Below, one piece after another: positions 30,209 through 42,522 of a stretch of DNA of 64,000 bases. The translations under genes and the position numbers were made by a program. Position 1 is the stretch's first letter, and the number at the start of each line of letters is the position of its first letter. The notes below the pieces were generated by a model. The model was given only the letters and a program-made list of their open reading frames with translations, did no database searches and was not told where the DNA came from. This DNA comes from Xanthomonas hydrangeae (GTDB taxonomy: Bacteria; Pseudomonadota; Gammaproteobacteria; Xanthomonadales; Xanthomonadaceae): the NCBI GenBank assembly GCA_905142475.1, contig LR990730.1:3162001-3226000 (forward strand), written 5' to 3'.

Positions 30209-30567
30209 GGCTGTTCCGCCGGAGCGGTTGCGGCGGGCGCCTCGGGTTCGGCCGACGGCGCGGCCACTGCAGGCGGCAGCGGCGGTGCATCCTCGACCAC
30301 GCGATAGAACGTCTCGCCCGGCTTGATCATGCCCAGCTCGCTGCGCGCGCGTTCCTCGATTGCCGCTTCGCCGTCCTTCAAATCCTTCACCTCTGCTGCC
30401 AACGCCTGGTTGCGTTGGCGCAGACCTTCGTTGTCCTGTGTCTGATGCGCGACCTGGGCTTCCAGCATCATGACTTCGCCGGAATTCCCAGGCCCGAACC
30501 AGAAGCGGTACTGCAGCCAAGCCAGCAGCACCGCCAGCACCAGCAGTAGCCAGCGCCAGTTGCGCAC
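30205..30567 (-). CDS. ftsB: Cell-division protein FtsB
   Basis: A 120-residue bitopic protein: transmembrane helix at ~5-22, periplasmic coiled coil at ~30-75 (V-x-x-Q-x-x-x-N-E-x-L-R-x-R-N-x-x-L) and the [14 protein letters not shown] motif. It forms the FtsQLB complex that controls septal peptidoglycan synthesis. The C-terminal ~30 residues are an Ala/Pro/Glu-rich tail longer than in E. coli. It begins 3 bp after eno and overlaps ispD. Confidence 0.95.
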   Translation of the reverse strand: MRNWRWLLLVLAVLLAWLQYRFWFGPGNSGEVMMLEAQVAHQTQDNEGLRQRNQALAAEVKDLKDGEAAIEERARSELGMIKPGETFYRVVEDAPPLPPAVAAPSAEPEAPAATAPAEQP

Positions 30568-30570
30568 GGC

Positions 30571-31875
<1,305 letters not shown>

Positions 31876-31989
31876 TTACCAGTAAGGGGGGGAAGTACAC
31901 CGGAAACAAGCTGCGGGATTATCGCCGCACACCGGCCCATTGCCAAATCGCATTCAGCCGCCGCACGCGACAGGCCGGCGAACATGCCG

Positions 31990-32352
31990 CTAGGCCATCA
32001 AGCCCAGCAGCGGTAAACCAGACAGCAGCAGCAAGACCGACAGCAACACCAGCGCAAGGATCGCTGCGCCGGATTGGCGAGCCAGCCGCAACGCCAGCGG
32101 GCCGGCGATCAGGCAACTTGTGATCGCTACCACGGCCAGCAGCAGCGTGACCAGCATTGGCACCCGCGTGGCCCGCATGGCATGGTCGCCGTCGCCCGGC
32201 ATGCCCATGCTGGCAGCGACCAGCACCGTCATCGCGGCCATGCACGCCCACGCGGTGATCGATGCGACCAGCGCGATCCAGCCCCAAGGCCAGTGGCGCC
32301 ACTGCCGACACTGGCGGCGCGACGCGGCCAGCGCCCAGGGATCGGAACTCAT
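31990..32352 (-). CDS. Small three-helix membrane protein, unknown function
   Basis: A 120-residue protein I do not recognise. A basic, Trp-containing N-terminus (~1-28) is followed by three hydrophobic helices at ~30-55, ~68-92 and ~97-119, and almost no soluble part remains. The start at 32352 overlaps the kdsA stop by ATGA, so translation is coupled to kdsA. Downstream, eno begins after 126 bp. An inner-membrane location is inferred. Function is open. Confidence 0.75.
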   Translation of the reverse strand: MSSDPWALAASRRQCRQWRHWPWGWIALVASITAWACMAAMTVLVAASMGMPGDGDHAMRATRVPMLVTLLLAVVAITSCLIAGPLALRLARQSGAAILALVLLSVLLLLSGLPLLGLMA

Positions 32353-33179
32353 GCGAAGCGCGCGAATCCGTGCTTCTTGGTGACGGCATCCAGTTCCATC
32401 AGGGTCTCGAGCAGCTCTTCCATGCGGTCCAGCGGCCAGGCGTTGGGGCCGTCCGACAAGGCCTTGGACGGATCCGGATGGGTTTCGGCAAACAGGCCGG
32501 AAATGCCCACCGCCACCGCCGCGCGCGCCAGCACCGGCACGAATTCGCGCTGACCGCCGGAACTGCTGCCCTGCCCGCCCGGCAATTGCACCGAATGGGT
32601 GGCATCGAACACCACCGGGCAGCCGGTGTCGCGCATCACGCTCAGCGAGCGCATGTCGCTGACCAGATTGTTGTAGCCGAACGAGGCGCCACGCTCGCAG
32701 ACCATGATCTGCTCGTTGCCGGTCGACTTGGCCTTGTCGACCACCGGCTTCATGTCCCACGGCGCCAGGAACTGGCCCTTCTTGATGTTGACCGGCTTGC
32801 CGGCCGCGCAGACGTTCTTGATGAAGTCGGTCTGGCGCACCAGGAAAGCCGGGGTCTGCAATACGTCGACGACGGCGGCGACCTCGTTCATCGGGGTGTA
32901 TTCGTGCACGTCGGTCAGCACCGGCACGCCGATCTGCTGCTTCACCGCGGCCAGCACCTTCAAGCCTTCTTCCAGGCCAGGGCCGCGGAAGCTGGTGCCG
33001 GAGGTGCGATTGGCCTTGTCGAAGCTCGACTTGAAGATGAAGTTGATCCCCAGCTTGCCGGTGATCTCCTTGAGCTTGCCGGCCACGTCGAGCTGCAGTT
33101 GCATCGACTCGATCACGCAGGGGCCGGCGATCAGGAACAACGGCTGATCCAGGCCAACGTCGAAGTCACACAGTTTCAT
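32349..33179 (-). CDS. kdsA: 3-deoxy-8-phosphooctulonate (KDO-8-P) synthase
   Basis: The 276-residue aldolase-like enzyme condenses PEP with arabinose 5-phosphate to give KDO 8-phosphate for lipopolysaccharide. Motifs include [10 protein letters not shown] (~15-24), [11 protein letters not shown] and [10 protein letters not shown]. The start at 33179 (M-K-L-C-D-F) fits the family; the frame runs upstream into an intergenic repeat. The pyrG-kdsA-eno order is common, and here a palindromic repeat lies between pyrG and kdsA. Confidence 0.97.
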   Translation of the reverse strand: MKLCDFDVGLDQPLFLIAGPCVIESMQLQLDVAGKLKEITGKLGINFIFKSSFDKANRTSGTSFRGPGLEEGLKVLAAVKQQIGVPVLTDVHEYTPMNEVAAVVDVLQTPAFLVRQTDFIKNVCAAGKPVNIKKGQFLAPWDMKPVVDKAKSTGNEQIMVCERGASFGYNNLVSDMRSLSVMRDTGCPVVFDATHSVQLPGGQGSSSGGQREFVPVLARAAVAVGISGLFAETHPDPSKALSDGPNAWPLDRMEELLETLMELDAVTKKHGFARFA

Positions 33180-33200
33180 CAAGTCACCTTGTTGATTGAA

Positions 33201-33333
33201 GCCCCTCTCCCACCGGGAGAGGGGTTGGGGTGAGGGTACGGTTGGCGCGTATGTAGTTGAAGAATTGGGTGCATGAGGCTTCGCCCGTACCCTCATCCGG
33301 CGCTTCGCGCCACCTTCTCCCGACGGGAGAAGG
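33201..33333. repeat. Dispersed palindromic intergenic element, copy A
   Basis: The element starts with a short palindrome (CCTCTCC...GGAGAGG), continues GGTTGGGGTGAGGGTACG, and after a variable core returns as CGTACCCTCATCCG and ends with a second palindrome (CTTCTCC...GGAGAAGG). The GAGGGTAC/GTACCCTC blocks pair with each other. It fills the pyrG-kdsA gap. Homologous copies lie at 37524-37652 and, inverted, at 46252-46440. Confidence 0.85.
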
Positions 33334-33339
33334 AACGGT

Positions 33340-35034
<1,695 letters not shown>

Positions 35035-35121
35035 TTAGCGGGTGACGGACGAATGCCCAAGGGTTGCGTGACGCCGCTACGATCACGCAGTGACAAACGC
35101 GCACCGCGTGGGCCGCAAATG

Positions 35122-35151
35122 CAGACGCCCCGACCTAGGCCGGGGCGTCTG
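35122..35151 (-). terminator. Strong hairpin after the small secreted-protein gene
   Basis: CAGACGCCCCG and CGGGGCGTCTG-type arms enclose a short loop, 44 bp downstream of the 80-residue gene. There is no clear T-run on either side, so it may be a partial terminator or an mRNA-stabilising structure. Confidence 0.55.
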
Positions 35152-35194
35152 TGGAGCAGATGACCGATGTGAAGCCTGCCGATGCGCAGCGCGA

Positions 35195-35437
35195 TCAGCG
35201 CGCCGGCTTCTTTTCTTCCTCTTCCTCGGGCAGCGCGGCATCGGCCTTGGGCTTCTGCGCGGCAGCGGCGGCACGGCGCTCGGCCTTGCGCTCGGCTTCG
35301 GTCTTGGCCTTGGCGTCGTCGGCCTTCTGCGCGGCGGCGCCCTGACCGGTCTGCTGCGGAGCGGCCTGGGCCATGGCAGGAAGCGCCGCCACTGCGGCCG
35401 CACCCAGGGTGAGCATCAGAATGTGCTTGAACTTCAT
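35195..35437 (-). CDS. Small secreted Ala/Lys/Glu-rich protein, unknown function
   Basis: The 80-residue product has a classic signal peptide (M-K-F-K-H-I-L-M-L-T-L-G-A-A-A-V-A-A-L, cleaved after A-M-A-Q-A or nearby). The mature part is highly charged, made of Ala, Lys, Glu, Gln and Arg, predicted helical or disordered, and ends in an acidic run then K-K-P-A-R. The start at 35437 follows a near-perfect GGAGG at 6 nt, which supports real translation. It lies between pyrG and divergent parE. Function is unknown. Confidence 0.75.
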   Translation of the reverse strand: MKFKHILMLTLGAAAVAALPAMAQAAPQQTGQGAAAQKADDAKAKTEAERKAERRAAAAAQKPKADAALPEEEEEKKPAR

Positions 35438-35598
35438 GGTGTCCTCCGGTTTCGGTGACATCCTCAGGTGGGGACGTTTGGTTCCGAATCCAACGCAAGG
35501 GTATCCAGCCGCACCCCGCCCTGCACTGAACGCCTATCGCGTGCAAAAAAACGGTTCTGCCCCCACACTTGCGCGTCGTTTCACGTGCCAAGAGATGC

Positions 35599-37488
35599 AT
35601 GAACACCCGTTATAACGCCGCCGATATTGAAGTGCTCTCGGGCCTGGACCCGGTCAAACGCCGTCCTGGCATGTACACCGACACTGCGCGCCCGAACCAT
35701 CTGGCGCAGGAAGTGATCGACAACTCGGTCGACGAGGCGCTGGCCGGTCACGCCAAGCAGGTCGAAGTGACCTTGTTCAAGGACGGCAGCTGCGAGGTGT
35801 CCGACGACGGCCGCGGCATGCCGGTGGACATGCACCCGGAAGAGAAGATTCCCGGTGTGGAGCTGATCCTGACCCGCCTGCATGCCGGCGGCAAGTTCAA
35901 CAATCGCAACTACACCTTCTCCGGCGGTCTGCACGGCGTGGGTGTGAGCGTGGTCAATGCGCTGTCGACCAAGGTCGAGCTGTTCATCAAGCGCGAAGGC
36001 AGCGAGCACCGCATGGAGTTCCGCGACGGTATCGCCGCCTCCAAGCTGGAAGTGGTCGGCACGGTCGGCAAGAAGAACACCGGCACCCGGCTGCGTTTCT
36101 GGGCCGACCCGAAGTATTTCGACACGCCCAAGTTCAATGTGCGCGCGCTGCGCCATCTGCTGCGCGCCAAAGCGGTGCTGTGCCCCGGCCTGACCGTCAA
36201 ACTGCATGACGAAGCGACCGGCGAGCAGGACAGCTGGTACTTCGAAAATGGCCTGCGCGATTATCTGAAAGGCGAAATGGCCGAGCACGAGATGCTGCCG
36301 GCCGACCTGTTCGCAGGCAGCCTGAAGAAAGACACCGAGATCGTCGACTGGGCCGCGGCCTGGGTGCCGGAAGGCGAGCTCGTACAGGAAAGCTACGTCA
36401 ACCTGATTCCGACCGCGCAGCACGGCACCCACGTCAACGGCCTGCGTTCGGGCCTGACCGATGCGCTGCGCGAGTTCTGCGACTTCCGCAACCTGCTGCC
36501 GCGCGGGGTCAAGCTGGCGCCGGAAGATGTGTGGGACCGGGTCACCTTCGTGCTCAGCCTGAAGATGACCGACCCGCAGTTCTCCGGGCAGACCAAGGAG
36601 CGTTTGTCCTCGCGCCAGGCTGCCGGCTTCATCGAAGGCGCCGCGCACGATGCCTTCAGCCTGTATCTCAATCAGAACGTGGAGATCGGCGAGAAGATCG
36701 CGCAGATCGCCATCGACCGTGCCAGTGCGCGGCTGAAGACCGAAAAGCAGATCGTCCGCAAGAAGGTCACCCAGGGCCCCGCCCTGCCCGGCAAGCTGGC
36801 CGACTGCATCAGCCAGGACCTGTCGCGTACCGAATTGTTCCTGGTGGAAGGCGACTCGGCCGGCGGCTCGGCCAAGCAGGCGCGCGACAAGGATTTTCAG
36901 GCGATCCTGCCGCTGCGCGGCAAGATCCTCAACACCTGGGAAGTGGCCTCGGGCAGCGTGCTGGCCTCCGAGGAAGTGCATAACCTGGCGATCGCGATCG
37001 GCTGCGACCCGGGCAAGGACGACATCAGCGGGCTGCGCTACGGCAAGGTCACCATCCTGGCCGACGCCGACTCCGATGGTTTGCATATCGCGACCTTGTT
37101 GACTGCGCTGTTTCTCAGGCATTTCCCGGCATTGGTGGCCGCCGGTCATGTGTTCGTGGCAATGCCGCCGCTATTTCGCGTGGACGTGGGCAAGCAGGTG
37201 TTCTACGCGCTGGACGAAGAAGAAAAGACCACGCTGCTGGACAAGATCGCGCGCGAGAAGCTCAAGGGCCAGGTCAGCGTCACCCGCTTCAAGGGCCTGG
37301 GCGAGATGAACCCGCAGCAGCTGCGCGAATCGACCATCCATCCGGATACGCGCCGGCTGGTGCAGCTGACTATCGACGACGGCGAACAGACCCGTTCGTT
37401 GATGGATATGTTGCTGGCGAAGAAGCGCGCCGGCGATCGCAAGCAGTGGCTTGAGAGCAAGGGCGATCTGGCTTCGCTGGAAGTTTAA
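35599..37488 (+). CDS. parE: DNA topoisomerase IV subunit B
   Basis: The 629-residue protein has a GHKL ATPase domain (E-V-I-D-N-S-V-D-E-A, D-D-G-R-G-M-P-V-D and G-G-L-H-G-V-G). A transducer and a TOPRIM domain follow, with E-G-D-S-A-G-G-S-A and D-A-D-S-D-G; P-L-R-G-K-I-L-N-T-W-E distinguishes ParE from GyrB. With ParC it unlinks daughter chromosomes. The ATG at 35599 (M-N-T-R-Y-N-A-A-D-I-E) is preferred over upstream codons in the same frame. Confidence 0.97.
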   Translation: MNTRYNAADIEVLSGLDPVKRRPGMYTDTARPNHLAQEVIDNSVDEALAGHAKQVEVTLFKDGSCEVSDDGRGMPVDMHPEEKIPGVELILTRLHAGGKFNNRNYTFSGGLHGVGVSVVNALSTKVELFIKREGSEHRMEFRDGIAASKLEVVGTVGKKNTGTRLRFWADPKYFDTPKFNVRALRHLLRAKAVLCPGLTVKLHDEATGEQDSWYFENGLRDYLKGEMAEHEMLPADLFAGSLKKDTEIVDWAAAWVPEGELVQESYVNLIPTAQHGTHVNGLRSGLTDALREFCDFRNLLPRGVKLAPEDVWDRVTFVLSLKMTDPQFSGQTKERLSSRQAAGFIEGAAHDAFSLYLNQNVEIGEKIAQIAIDRASARLKTEKQIVRKKVTQGPALPGKLADCISQDLSRTELFLVEGDSAGGSAKQARDKDFQAILPLRGKILNTWEVASGSVLASEEVHNLAIAIGCDPGKDDISGLRYGKVTILADADSDGLHIATLLTALFLRHFPALVAAGHVFVAMPPLFRVDVGKQVFYALDEEEKTTLLDKIAREKLKGQVSVTRFKGLGEMNPQQLRESTIHPDTRRLVQLTIDDGEQTRSLMDMLLAKKRAGDRKQWLESKGDLASLEV

Positions 37489-37523
37489 AAGATACGGGAA
37501 GGGTAAAAACATCGGAAGTTAAA

Positions 37524-37652
37524 GCCCCTCTCCCGCCGGGAGAGGGGTTGGGGTGAGGGTACGGGGCGAAGCCACTCTGTAATGGATGACACGAGGCTTC
37601 GCCCGTACCCTCATCCGCCCCTGCGGGGCACCTTCTCCCGAGGGGAGAAGGG
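37524..37652. repeat. Dispersed palindromic intergenic element, copy B
   Basis: It shows the same architecture as copy A: CCTCTCC...GGAGAGG, GGTTGGGGTGAGGGTACG, a core with GGGCGAAGC...GCTTCGCCC, CGTACCCTCATCCG, then CTGCGGGG and CTTCTCC...GGAGAAGG. The arms pair over most of the length, so transcribed RNA could form one long stem. It lies 36 bp after parE and may end its transcript. The remaining 208 bp up to the S10 peptidase gene show nothing recognisable. Confidence 0.85.
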
Positions 37653-37859
37653 TGTGCTATCGGTTTTTTTCGGTAGCCGCCGATTTCCAGCGGGCTGCGC
37701 AAACCTCACCCCTTGGGTCAGACGGCTGCCTGCCGCGGCACATGCTGCTCCAGGCCAGGCAAGCCACATCGGTCAACGCGACACACATGCCTTTGTGCAC
37801 ATCCACCGAGCGCTGCCGGGGCCTAGCATCGTCGCTCCCCTGTTCGAACCTCGATCTCC

Positions 37860-39374
37860 ATGCCCTCTTTTCTCCGTGCCAGCCTGCTGGCCTGTGTCCT
37901 GCTCAGCGGGACGGCGCTGGCCGCTGCGCCAGATAAAAACGATAGCAAGAGCGACGCCAAAAGCGATGCAAAACCCGACGCAGCGGCATCCAAGCCTGCG
38001 CCGTTGCCGGCCGATGCCAGCGTGCGTCAGAGCACGCGCGTGGCCGACCGGACGCTGAGTTACACCGCCACCGTCGGCACACTGCCGGTGCGCGACGCGC
38101 AAGGCAAGACCACCGGCGAAGTGGTATTCACCGCCTACACCGTGGATGGCAAGGACCGGCCAGTCACGTTCGCATTGAACGGCGGGCCCGGCGCGTCGTC
38201 GGTATATCTGAACATGGGCGCGATCGGGCCGAAGGTGGTGGGTTTCGGCGCCGAAGGCGATAGCGCCTCGGCACCGGCGGCATTGCGCGACAACCCCGGC
38301 ACCTGGCTGGACTTCACCGATCTGGTGTTCATCGACCCGGTCGGCACCGGCTTCAGCCGCTCCCTGATCGGCGACGACGAGGCCAAGAAGCAGTTCTACA
38401 ACCCGCAGGCAGACGTGGAATACCTCTCGCGCGTGGTCTACGACTGGCTGCTCAAGAACCGTCGCCTGCAGGCGCGTAAATATCTTGTCGGCGAAAGCTA
38501 TGGCGGTTTCCGTGGCCCGCGCATCACCCATTACCTGCAGACCCGGCTGGGGGTGGCGATGAACGGTGTGGTGCTGGTGTCGCCGTATCTCAATCCGACC
38601 CTGGACGACAACAGCGATGTGTCGCCACTGGCATGGATGATGACGCTGCCCTCGATCGCCGCCGCGCATCTGGAGCGCCAGGGCAAGCTCAGCGACAGCG
38701 CCATGCGCGAGGTGATCGATTACACCCGCGGCGACTACGCGGTGGCGCTGATGAAAGGACGCACCGACCCGCAGGCCAGCGAGGCGATGCTGCAGCAGGT
38801 CACCCGCATGACCGGGCTGGATCCTGCCTATGTGCGGCGTTCGGGCGGACGCCTGGAAACGCAGGCGTATCTGCGCGAGGTGTTTCGCGACAAGGGCGAA
38901 CTGGGTAGCCGTTACGACTCCAACGTGACTGCATTCGACCCGTTCCCCAACGATCCGGAGCAACGCGCCAACGACCCGTTGCTGGACAGCATCATCGCCC
39001 CGACCACCACAGCGATGGTGGACTTCGTCACCCGCGTGGTCGGCTGGAAGGTCGACGCACGTTATCAGGCGCTCAATTACGACGTCAACAAACTGTGGGA
39101 CTGGAACGATGAACTGCGCAAGGGTGCGGTGACGCAACTGCGCCAATCGGTGGCGATCGACCCGAAACTGCGCGTGTTGATCGCGCACGGCTGGAACGAT
39201 CTCTCCTGCCCGTTCATGGGCTCGGTGCTGACGGTGGATCAGATGCCGGCGATGGGCAACGACCCCGAACGTGTGCAGGTGCGCGAGTATCCGGGCGGCC
39301 ACATGTTCTACAACCGCGCCAACAGCCAGACAGCATTCCGCAACGACGTCAAGGCGATGTACGAAACACGCTGA
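37860..39374 (+). CDS. S10-family serine carboxypeptidase-like protein
   Basis: A 504-residue secreted hydrolase. Signal peptide at ~1-22, then a Asp/Lys/Ala-rich linker (~24-50) with S-D-A-K repeats, then an alpha/beta-hydrolase fold of peptidase family S10. The oxyanion region N-G-G-P-G-A-S-S is at ~107-114, the nucleophile Ser213 in G-E-S-Y-G-G, and Asp/His candidates in A-H-G-W-N-D and G-G-H-M. It probably removes C-terminal residues from periplasmic or external peptides. It is monocistronic, with an imperfect hairpin after the stop. Confidence 0.9.
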   Translation: MPSFLRASLLACVLLSGTALAAAPDKNDSKSDAKSDAKPDAAASKPAPLPADASVRQSTRVADRTLSYTATVGTLPVRDAQGKTTGEVVFTAYTVDGKDRPVTFALNGGPGASSVYLNMGAIGPKVVGFGAEGDSASAPAALRDNPGTWLDFTDLVFIDPVGTGFSRSLIGDDEAKKQFYNPQADVEYLSRVVYDWLLKNRRLQARKYLVGESYGGFRGPRITHYLQTRLGVAMNGVVLVSPYLNPTLDDNSDVSPLAWMMTLPSIAAAHLERQGKLSDSAMREVIDYTRGDYAVALMKGRTDPQASEAMLQQVTRMTGLDPAYVRRSGGRLETQAYLREVFRDKGELGSRYDSNVTAFDPFPNDPEQRANDPLLDSIIAPTTTAMVDFVTRVVGWKVDARYQALNYDVNKLWDWNDELRKGAVTQLRQSVAIDPKLRVLIAHGWNDLSCPFMGSVLTVDQMPAMGNDPERVQVREYPGGHMFYNRANSQTAFRNDVKAMYETR

Positions 39375-39380
39375 GCGCAA

Positions 39381-39412
39381 GCATCGCCGGCCGCACACGC
39401 GGCTGGCGATGC
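39381..39412 (+). terminator. Imperfect hairpin after the S10 peptidase gene
   Basis: GCATCGCCGGCCGC and GCGGCTGGCGATGC pair over 14 bp with one mismatch and a 4-nt loop, starting 6 bp after the stop codon. No T-run follows, so termination strength is uncertain. Confidence 0.55.
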
Positions 39413-39602
39413 TGCAGGCCGGTTGCAGCAAGCGAATGCGCAGCAGTCGCAAAACCACCGCGCCGAGCCGTTACGTTTCCCAGCCGCCGCGCGTGCGTTG
39501 CTCCCGTCGAGCTCTCCACGGCCCCAAGCAACGTTGGAAAAATCAGCCGCGCACACAAGGACCCACGCCGGCTTTTACGAATCCCGAATCCCCACTCCCT
39601 GC

Positions 39603-40400
39603 TCACAACTCCCCGGGCAGCGTGGCCTTCACATTCCAGCCCAACCACTCGTAGACCCGATAGCGCGCAATGCCCAGATACTCGTGCAAGGCGACATCGG
39701 CCACGGTGAAGTTGTAGCTCTGCGGCAACCAGGCCCAGGAGGCGGTCAACCAGTCCGAGCGCACCGGCGTGGCCTCGATGCCGAAGTGACGGAAATACAA
39801 TTCGGCGCGGCGCAGGTGCGTGGCCGAGGACACCAGCACGACCCGGTCGGCGCGGTACTTGCGCAGCAACGGCTGGCTGAACTGCGCGTTCTGCCAGGTA
39901 TTCATGCTGGAGGGCTCCATGATCAGATCGGCCTGATCGATGCCTATCCCGATCAACACCTTCCGATACACCACTGCTTCGGACAGGCCCAGCCCGCGCG
40001 CGTCGCCGCCGCTGATCTCGATCTTGCAGTCGCCCCCATGCGCACGGCATTGCCGATACAGCCGCGCCGACTCGACGATGCGGCCGTAAGCAAACATGTT
40101 CGCTTCGGCGGTGGCATCCGGGCCATCTGGCCGCACCGTGCCCGCACCCAGCAACACGATCATGTTACGCGCGCGCCAGTCGTTGAAATCGTTGACGCCG
40201 GTCTGTTGCAAGCCGTGCAGCATCCAGCTCGACAAGGGACCGCAGCCGACCAGCAGCAGCAACGCCAACGTGGCCGCCGCCAGCGCGCGGGCGCTGCGCC
40301 GCCAGCGTCGGCGGCCGATCAGCCAGGACAGCAGGAACAGCACGCACACCAGCGCAAGCATCATCGGCGCGTTTTCCTCAGGCAGAACGCGTTGGAACAT
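39603..40400 (-). CDS. YdcF/ElyC-type (DUF218) envelope protein
   Basis: The 265-residue protein has two N-terminal hydrophobic helices (~13-30 and ~38-55) and then a DUF218 Rossmann-like domain (~78-240) with V-L-L-G-A-G, S-G-G-D and V-L-V-S-S-A-T-H-L-R-R-A. DUF218 proteins such as ElyC and SanA act in envelope integrity and undecaprenyl-phosphate metabolism. Met13 is an alternative start. It lies downstream of the pit gene, on the same strand. Confidence 0.87.
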   Translation of the reverse strand: MFQRVLPEENAPMMLALVCVLFLLSWLIGRRRWRRSARALAAATLALLLLVGCGPLSSWMLHGLQQTGVNDFNDWRARNMIVLLGAGTVRPDGPDATAEANMFAYGRIVESARLYRQCRAHGGDCKIEISGGDARGLGLSEAVVYRKVLIGIGIDQADLIMEPSSMNTWQNAQFSQPLLRKYRADRVVLVSSATHLRRAELYFRHFGIEATPVRSDWLTASWAWLPQSYNFTVADVALHEYLGIARYRVYEWLGWNVKATLPGEL

Positions 40401-40487
40401 CAGTGTCGAGCGGGATGACCTGCAACAGGACCACCCGCAATCAGCGCCGTATCGTCGCCGACCGAGGTGACCAGGCTACGACAGCAC

Positions 40488-41615
40488 TCAGGTCCAGCCA
40501 AACCATTCGAAACAACGCAGGATCAGATACGCCACGCCGCCAGCGGCCGGGATGGTCAAAATCCAGGCCCAGACGATGCGCTCGATCACGCCCAGCCGCA
40601 GCGAGCGTGGATTCTTGGCAAAACCCACGCCCATGATCGCAGTGGAAATGCTGTGCGTGGTCGACACCGGCATGCCGAAATGCGCGGCCACGGTGAGCAC
40701 GGTCGCCGAGCTGGTTTCTGCGGCAAAGCCGTGGATGGGGTGCAGCTTGACCATCTTGTGGCCGAGCGTCTTGATGATCTTCCAGCCGCCCGAGGCGGTG
40801 CCGGCGGCCATCACCACCGCACAGGTCAGCACGATCCACATCGGAATGCCGGCGCCCGCAGCCAGGCCGGTGCCCGGATGCAGGAAGCTCAACCAGCCCG
40901 GCAGATCGTCCAGTGCACCGGCCGACTGCGCGCCGATCAGGGTCATGGCGATGATGCCCATGGTCTTCTGCGCGTCGTTGTGGCCGTGCGCGTAACCCAT
41001 GTAGGCGGCCGAGGCGATCTGCGCCTTGCCGAAGAAGGCGTTGACCCAGCGCGGACGCGCCAGCCGACCGATCGGCCCGCCCAGCCTGGCCATGCCGGCG
41101 ATGATCGCCCACAGCAACAGCATCACCACGATACCGAGCAGGAAGCCGGCGATCGGCGAGGTGATCATCGGCACGAACACCTTCCACAACAGGCCCTTGT
41201 TCTTGGCCCAGTTGCCGATGTTCTCCGACCAGATCAGCGCGTCCCAATTGTTGTGCGCAGCGGCCAGGCCGGCGCCGCACAGCCCGCCGATCAAGGCATG
41301 CGAGGACGACGACGGCAGGCCCTTCCACCAGGTGATCAGGTTCCAGATGATGCCGCCCAGCAGCGCGCACAGAATCACCTGCGGGGTGACCTCGACCACG
41401 TTGGTGTTGAGCAGGCCGGAAGCAATCGTCAGCGCCACGGCGGTGCCGGTGAGCGCGCCGATGAGGTTCATGCCGGCGGCCAGCATGACCGCCCAACCCG
41501 GCGACAGCACCTTGGTGGCGACCACGGTAGCGATGGAGTTGGCAGTGTCGTGGAAGCCGTTGATGAACTCGAATACCAACGCCGCCAGGATCACCACCAG
41601 AACTAGGGTAAGCAC
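40488..41615 (-). CDS. pitA: Low-affinity inorganic phosphate transporter (Pit family)
   Basis: This 375-residue polytopic protein has about ten hydrophobic helices and the duplicated Pit signature: G-F-H-D-T-A-N-S near the N-terminus and a second copy-like P-V-S-T-T-H-S in the C-terminal half. Pit carriers import metal-phosphate with protons. It starts 9 bp after the DUF47 gene, the standard two-gene unit. Confidence 0.94.
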   Translation of the reverse strand: MLTLVLVVILAALVFEFINGFHDTANSIATVVATKVLSPGWAVMLAAGMNLIGALTGTAVALTIASGLLNTNVVEVTPQVILCALLGGIIWNLITWWKGLPSSSSHALIGGLCGAGLAAAHNNWDALIWSENIGNWAKNKGLLWKVFVPMITSPIAGFLLGIVVMLLLWAIIAGMARLGGPIGRLARPRWVNAFFGKAQIASAAYMGYAHGHNDAQKTMGIIAMTLIGAQSAGALDDLPGWLSFLHPGTGLAAGAGIPMWIVLTCAVVMAAGTASGGWKIIKTLGHKMVKLHPIHGFAAETSSATVLTVAAHFGMPVSTTHSISTAIMGVGFAKNPRSLRLGVIERIVWAWILTIPAAGGVAYLILRCFEWFGWT

Positions 41616-41624
41616 GCGGCGACC

Positions 41625-42251
41625 TCAGCTGTTCTTCAGCACGATCTGGTACACCACCACCCCTGCCTCGCGGCAACGGTCGATGGCCTTTTCCAGAATC
41701 TCGAAGAATTCCTTGAGCAGGAACATCTGCAGCGTGTCCAGGCGGCCGGAGTAGATGTCGCGATACAGCTCGAGCATCAGCCGGTCGGCTTCGTTTTCCA
41801 GCATGCGCAGCTTGTCGTTGAGCGCGGTCATGCGATCGATGTTCATGTGCGGCAGGTCGGTCACCATCTCCACCACGACAGCCGCAGCCTGTTCCAGCAT
41901 CGCCGCGCGCGGCGCGAAGTCGATGTGCTCCAGATGCTTGGTGGCCAGCGAATACCGGTCGGCGAATTTCTCGACCTGCTTGGGAATCTTGTACAGCGCC
42001 GAACCCAGCGCTTCGATGTCCTCGCGCTCGATCGGGGTCATGAAGCTGTCCACCAGCGCCTGGCCGATCTTGTCGGAGGCGGCGCGCTCGCGCAGGCGGG
42101 CCAGCTTGAAGGCGTCCAGCGCGGGTTGGCGGTCGGACGTGCGCATCATGGCGTGCAAGGCCTTGGTGCTGTCGTAGGCGGCCTGCGCCGCTTCGTTCAG
42201 AAGCGCATAGAACTGCTTGCCGGAACCGAAGATGGTCTGCAACGAGAACAT
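41625..42251 (-). CDS. DUF47 (PhoU-like) Pit accessory protein
   Basis: A 208-residue all-helical protein of the DUF47/TIGR00153 family related to PhoU. It is found next to pit genes and modulates phosphate uptake. Characteristic features: an N-terminal F-x-x-L-N-E-A-A-Q, F-M-T-P-I-x-R-E-D-I in the middle and I-E-K-A-I-D-R-C-R-E-A-G near the end. The start at 42251 (M-F-S-L-Q-T-I-F) fits the family; the upstream extension to 42293 does not. Confidence 0.92.
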   Translation of the reverse strand: MFSLQTIFGSGKQFYALLNEAAQAAYDSTKALHAMMRTSDRQPALDAFKLARLRERAASDKIGQALVDSFMTPIEREDIEALGSALYKIPKQVEKFADRYSLATKHLEHIDFAPRAAMLEQAAAVVVEMVTDLPHMNIDRMTALNDKLRMLENEADRLMLELYRDIYSGRLDTLQMFLLKEFFEILEKAIDRCREAGVVVYQIVLKNS

Positions 42252-42522
42252 GGGTGGAGAACTTCCTGCCGTCGAGGGAGAGACGGACGCCAAGGGCGAA
42301 TTATGACCGTTCCATGACCTGTCTGGGTATCTCGGTGCCGGGCGCGGCCTTCACATCGGCATTTCCCGGCTCGAACCACCCTGCGGTTTGCTAAGATGCC
42401 ACCGCGCCTTCGGGCGCACCCTATGGAAGACGACCCTTACCCCCGTTGCCGCCCCGCCTTGTCGCGCGCCGGCCAACCCAGTGCTCGCCCGCCCTCCCCT
42501 TCACTGACCGGGGAAGACGCCC

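Noticed and set aside
37653..37859. Plant-inducible promoter box (TTCGC-N15-TTCGC) before the S10 peptidase gene
   Set aside because: I looked for a paired TTCG motif with the right spacing next to a -10 and found none convincing.
37773..39458. 561-codon open frame opposite the S10 peptidase gene
   Set aside because: The plus-strand gene has a signal peptide, catalytic motifs and family length; the opposite frame has none.
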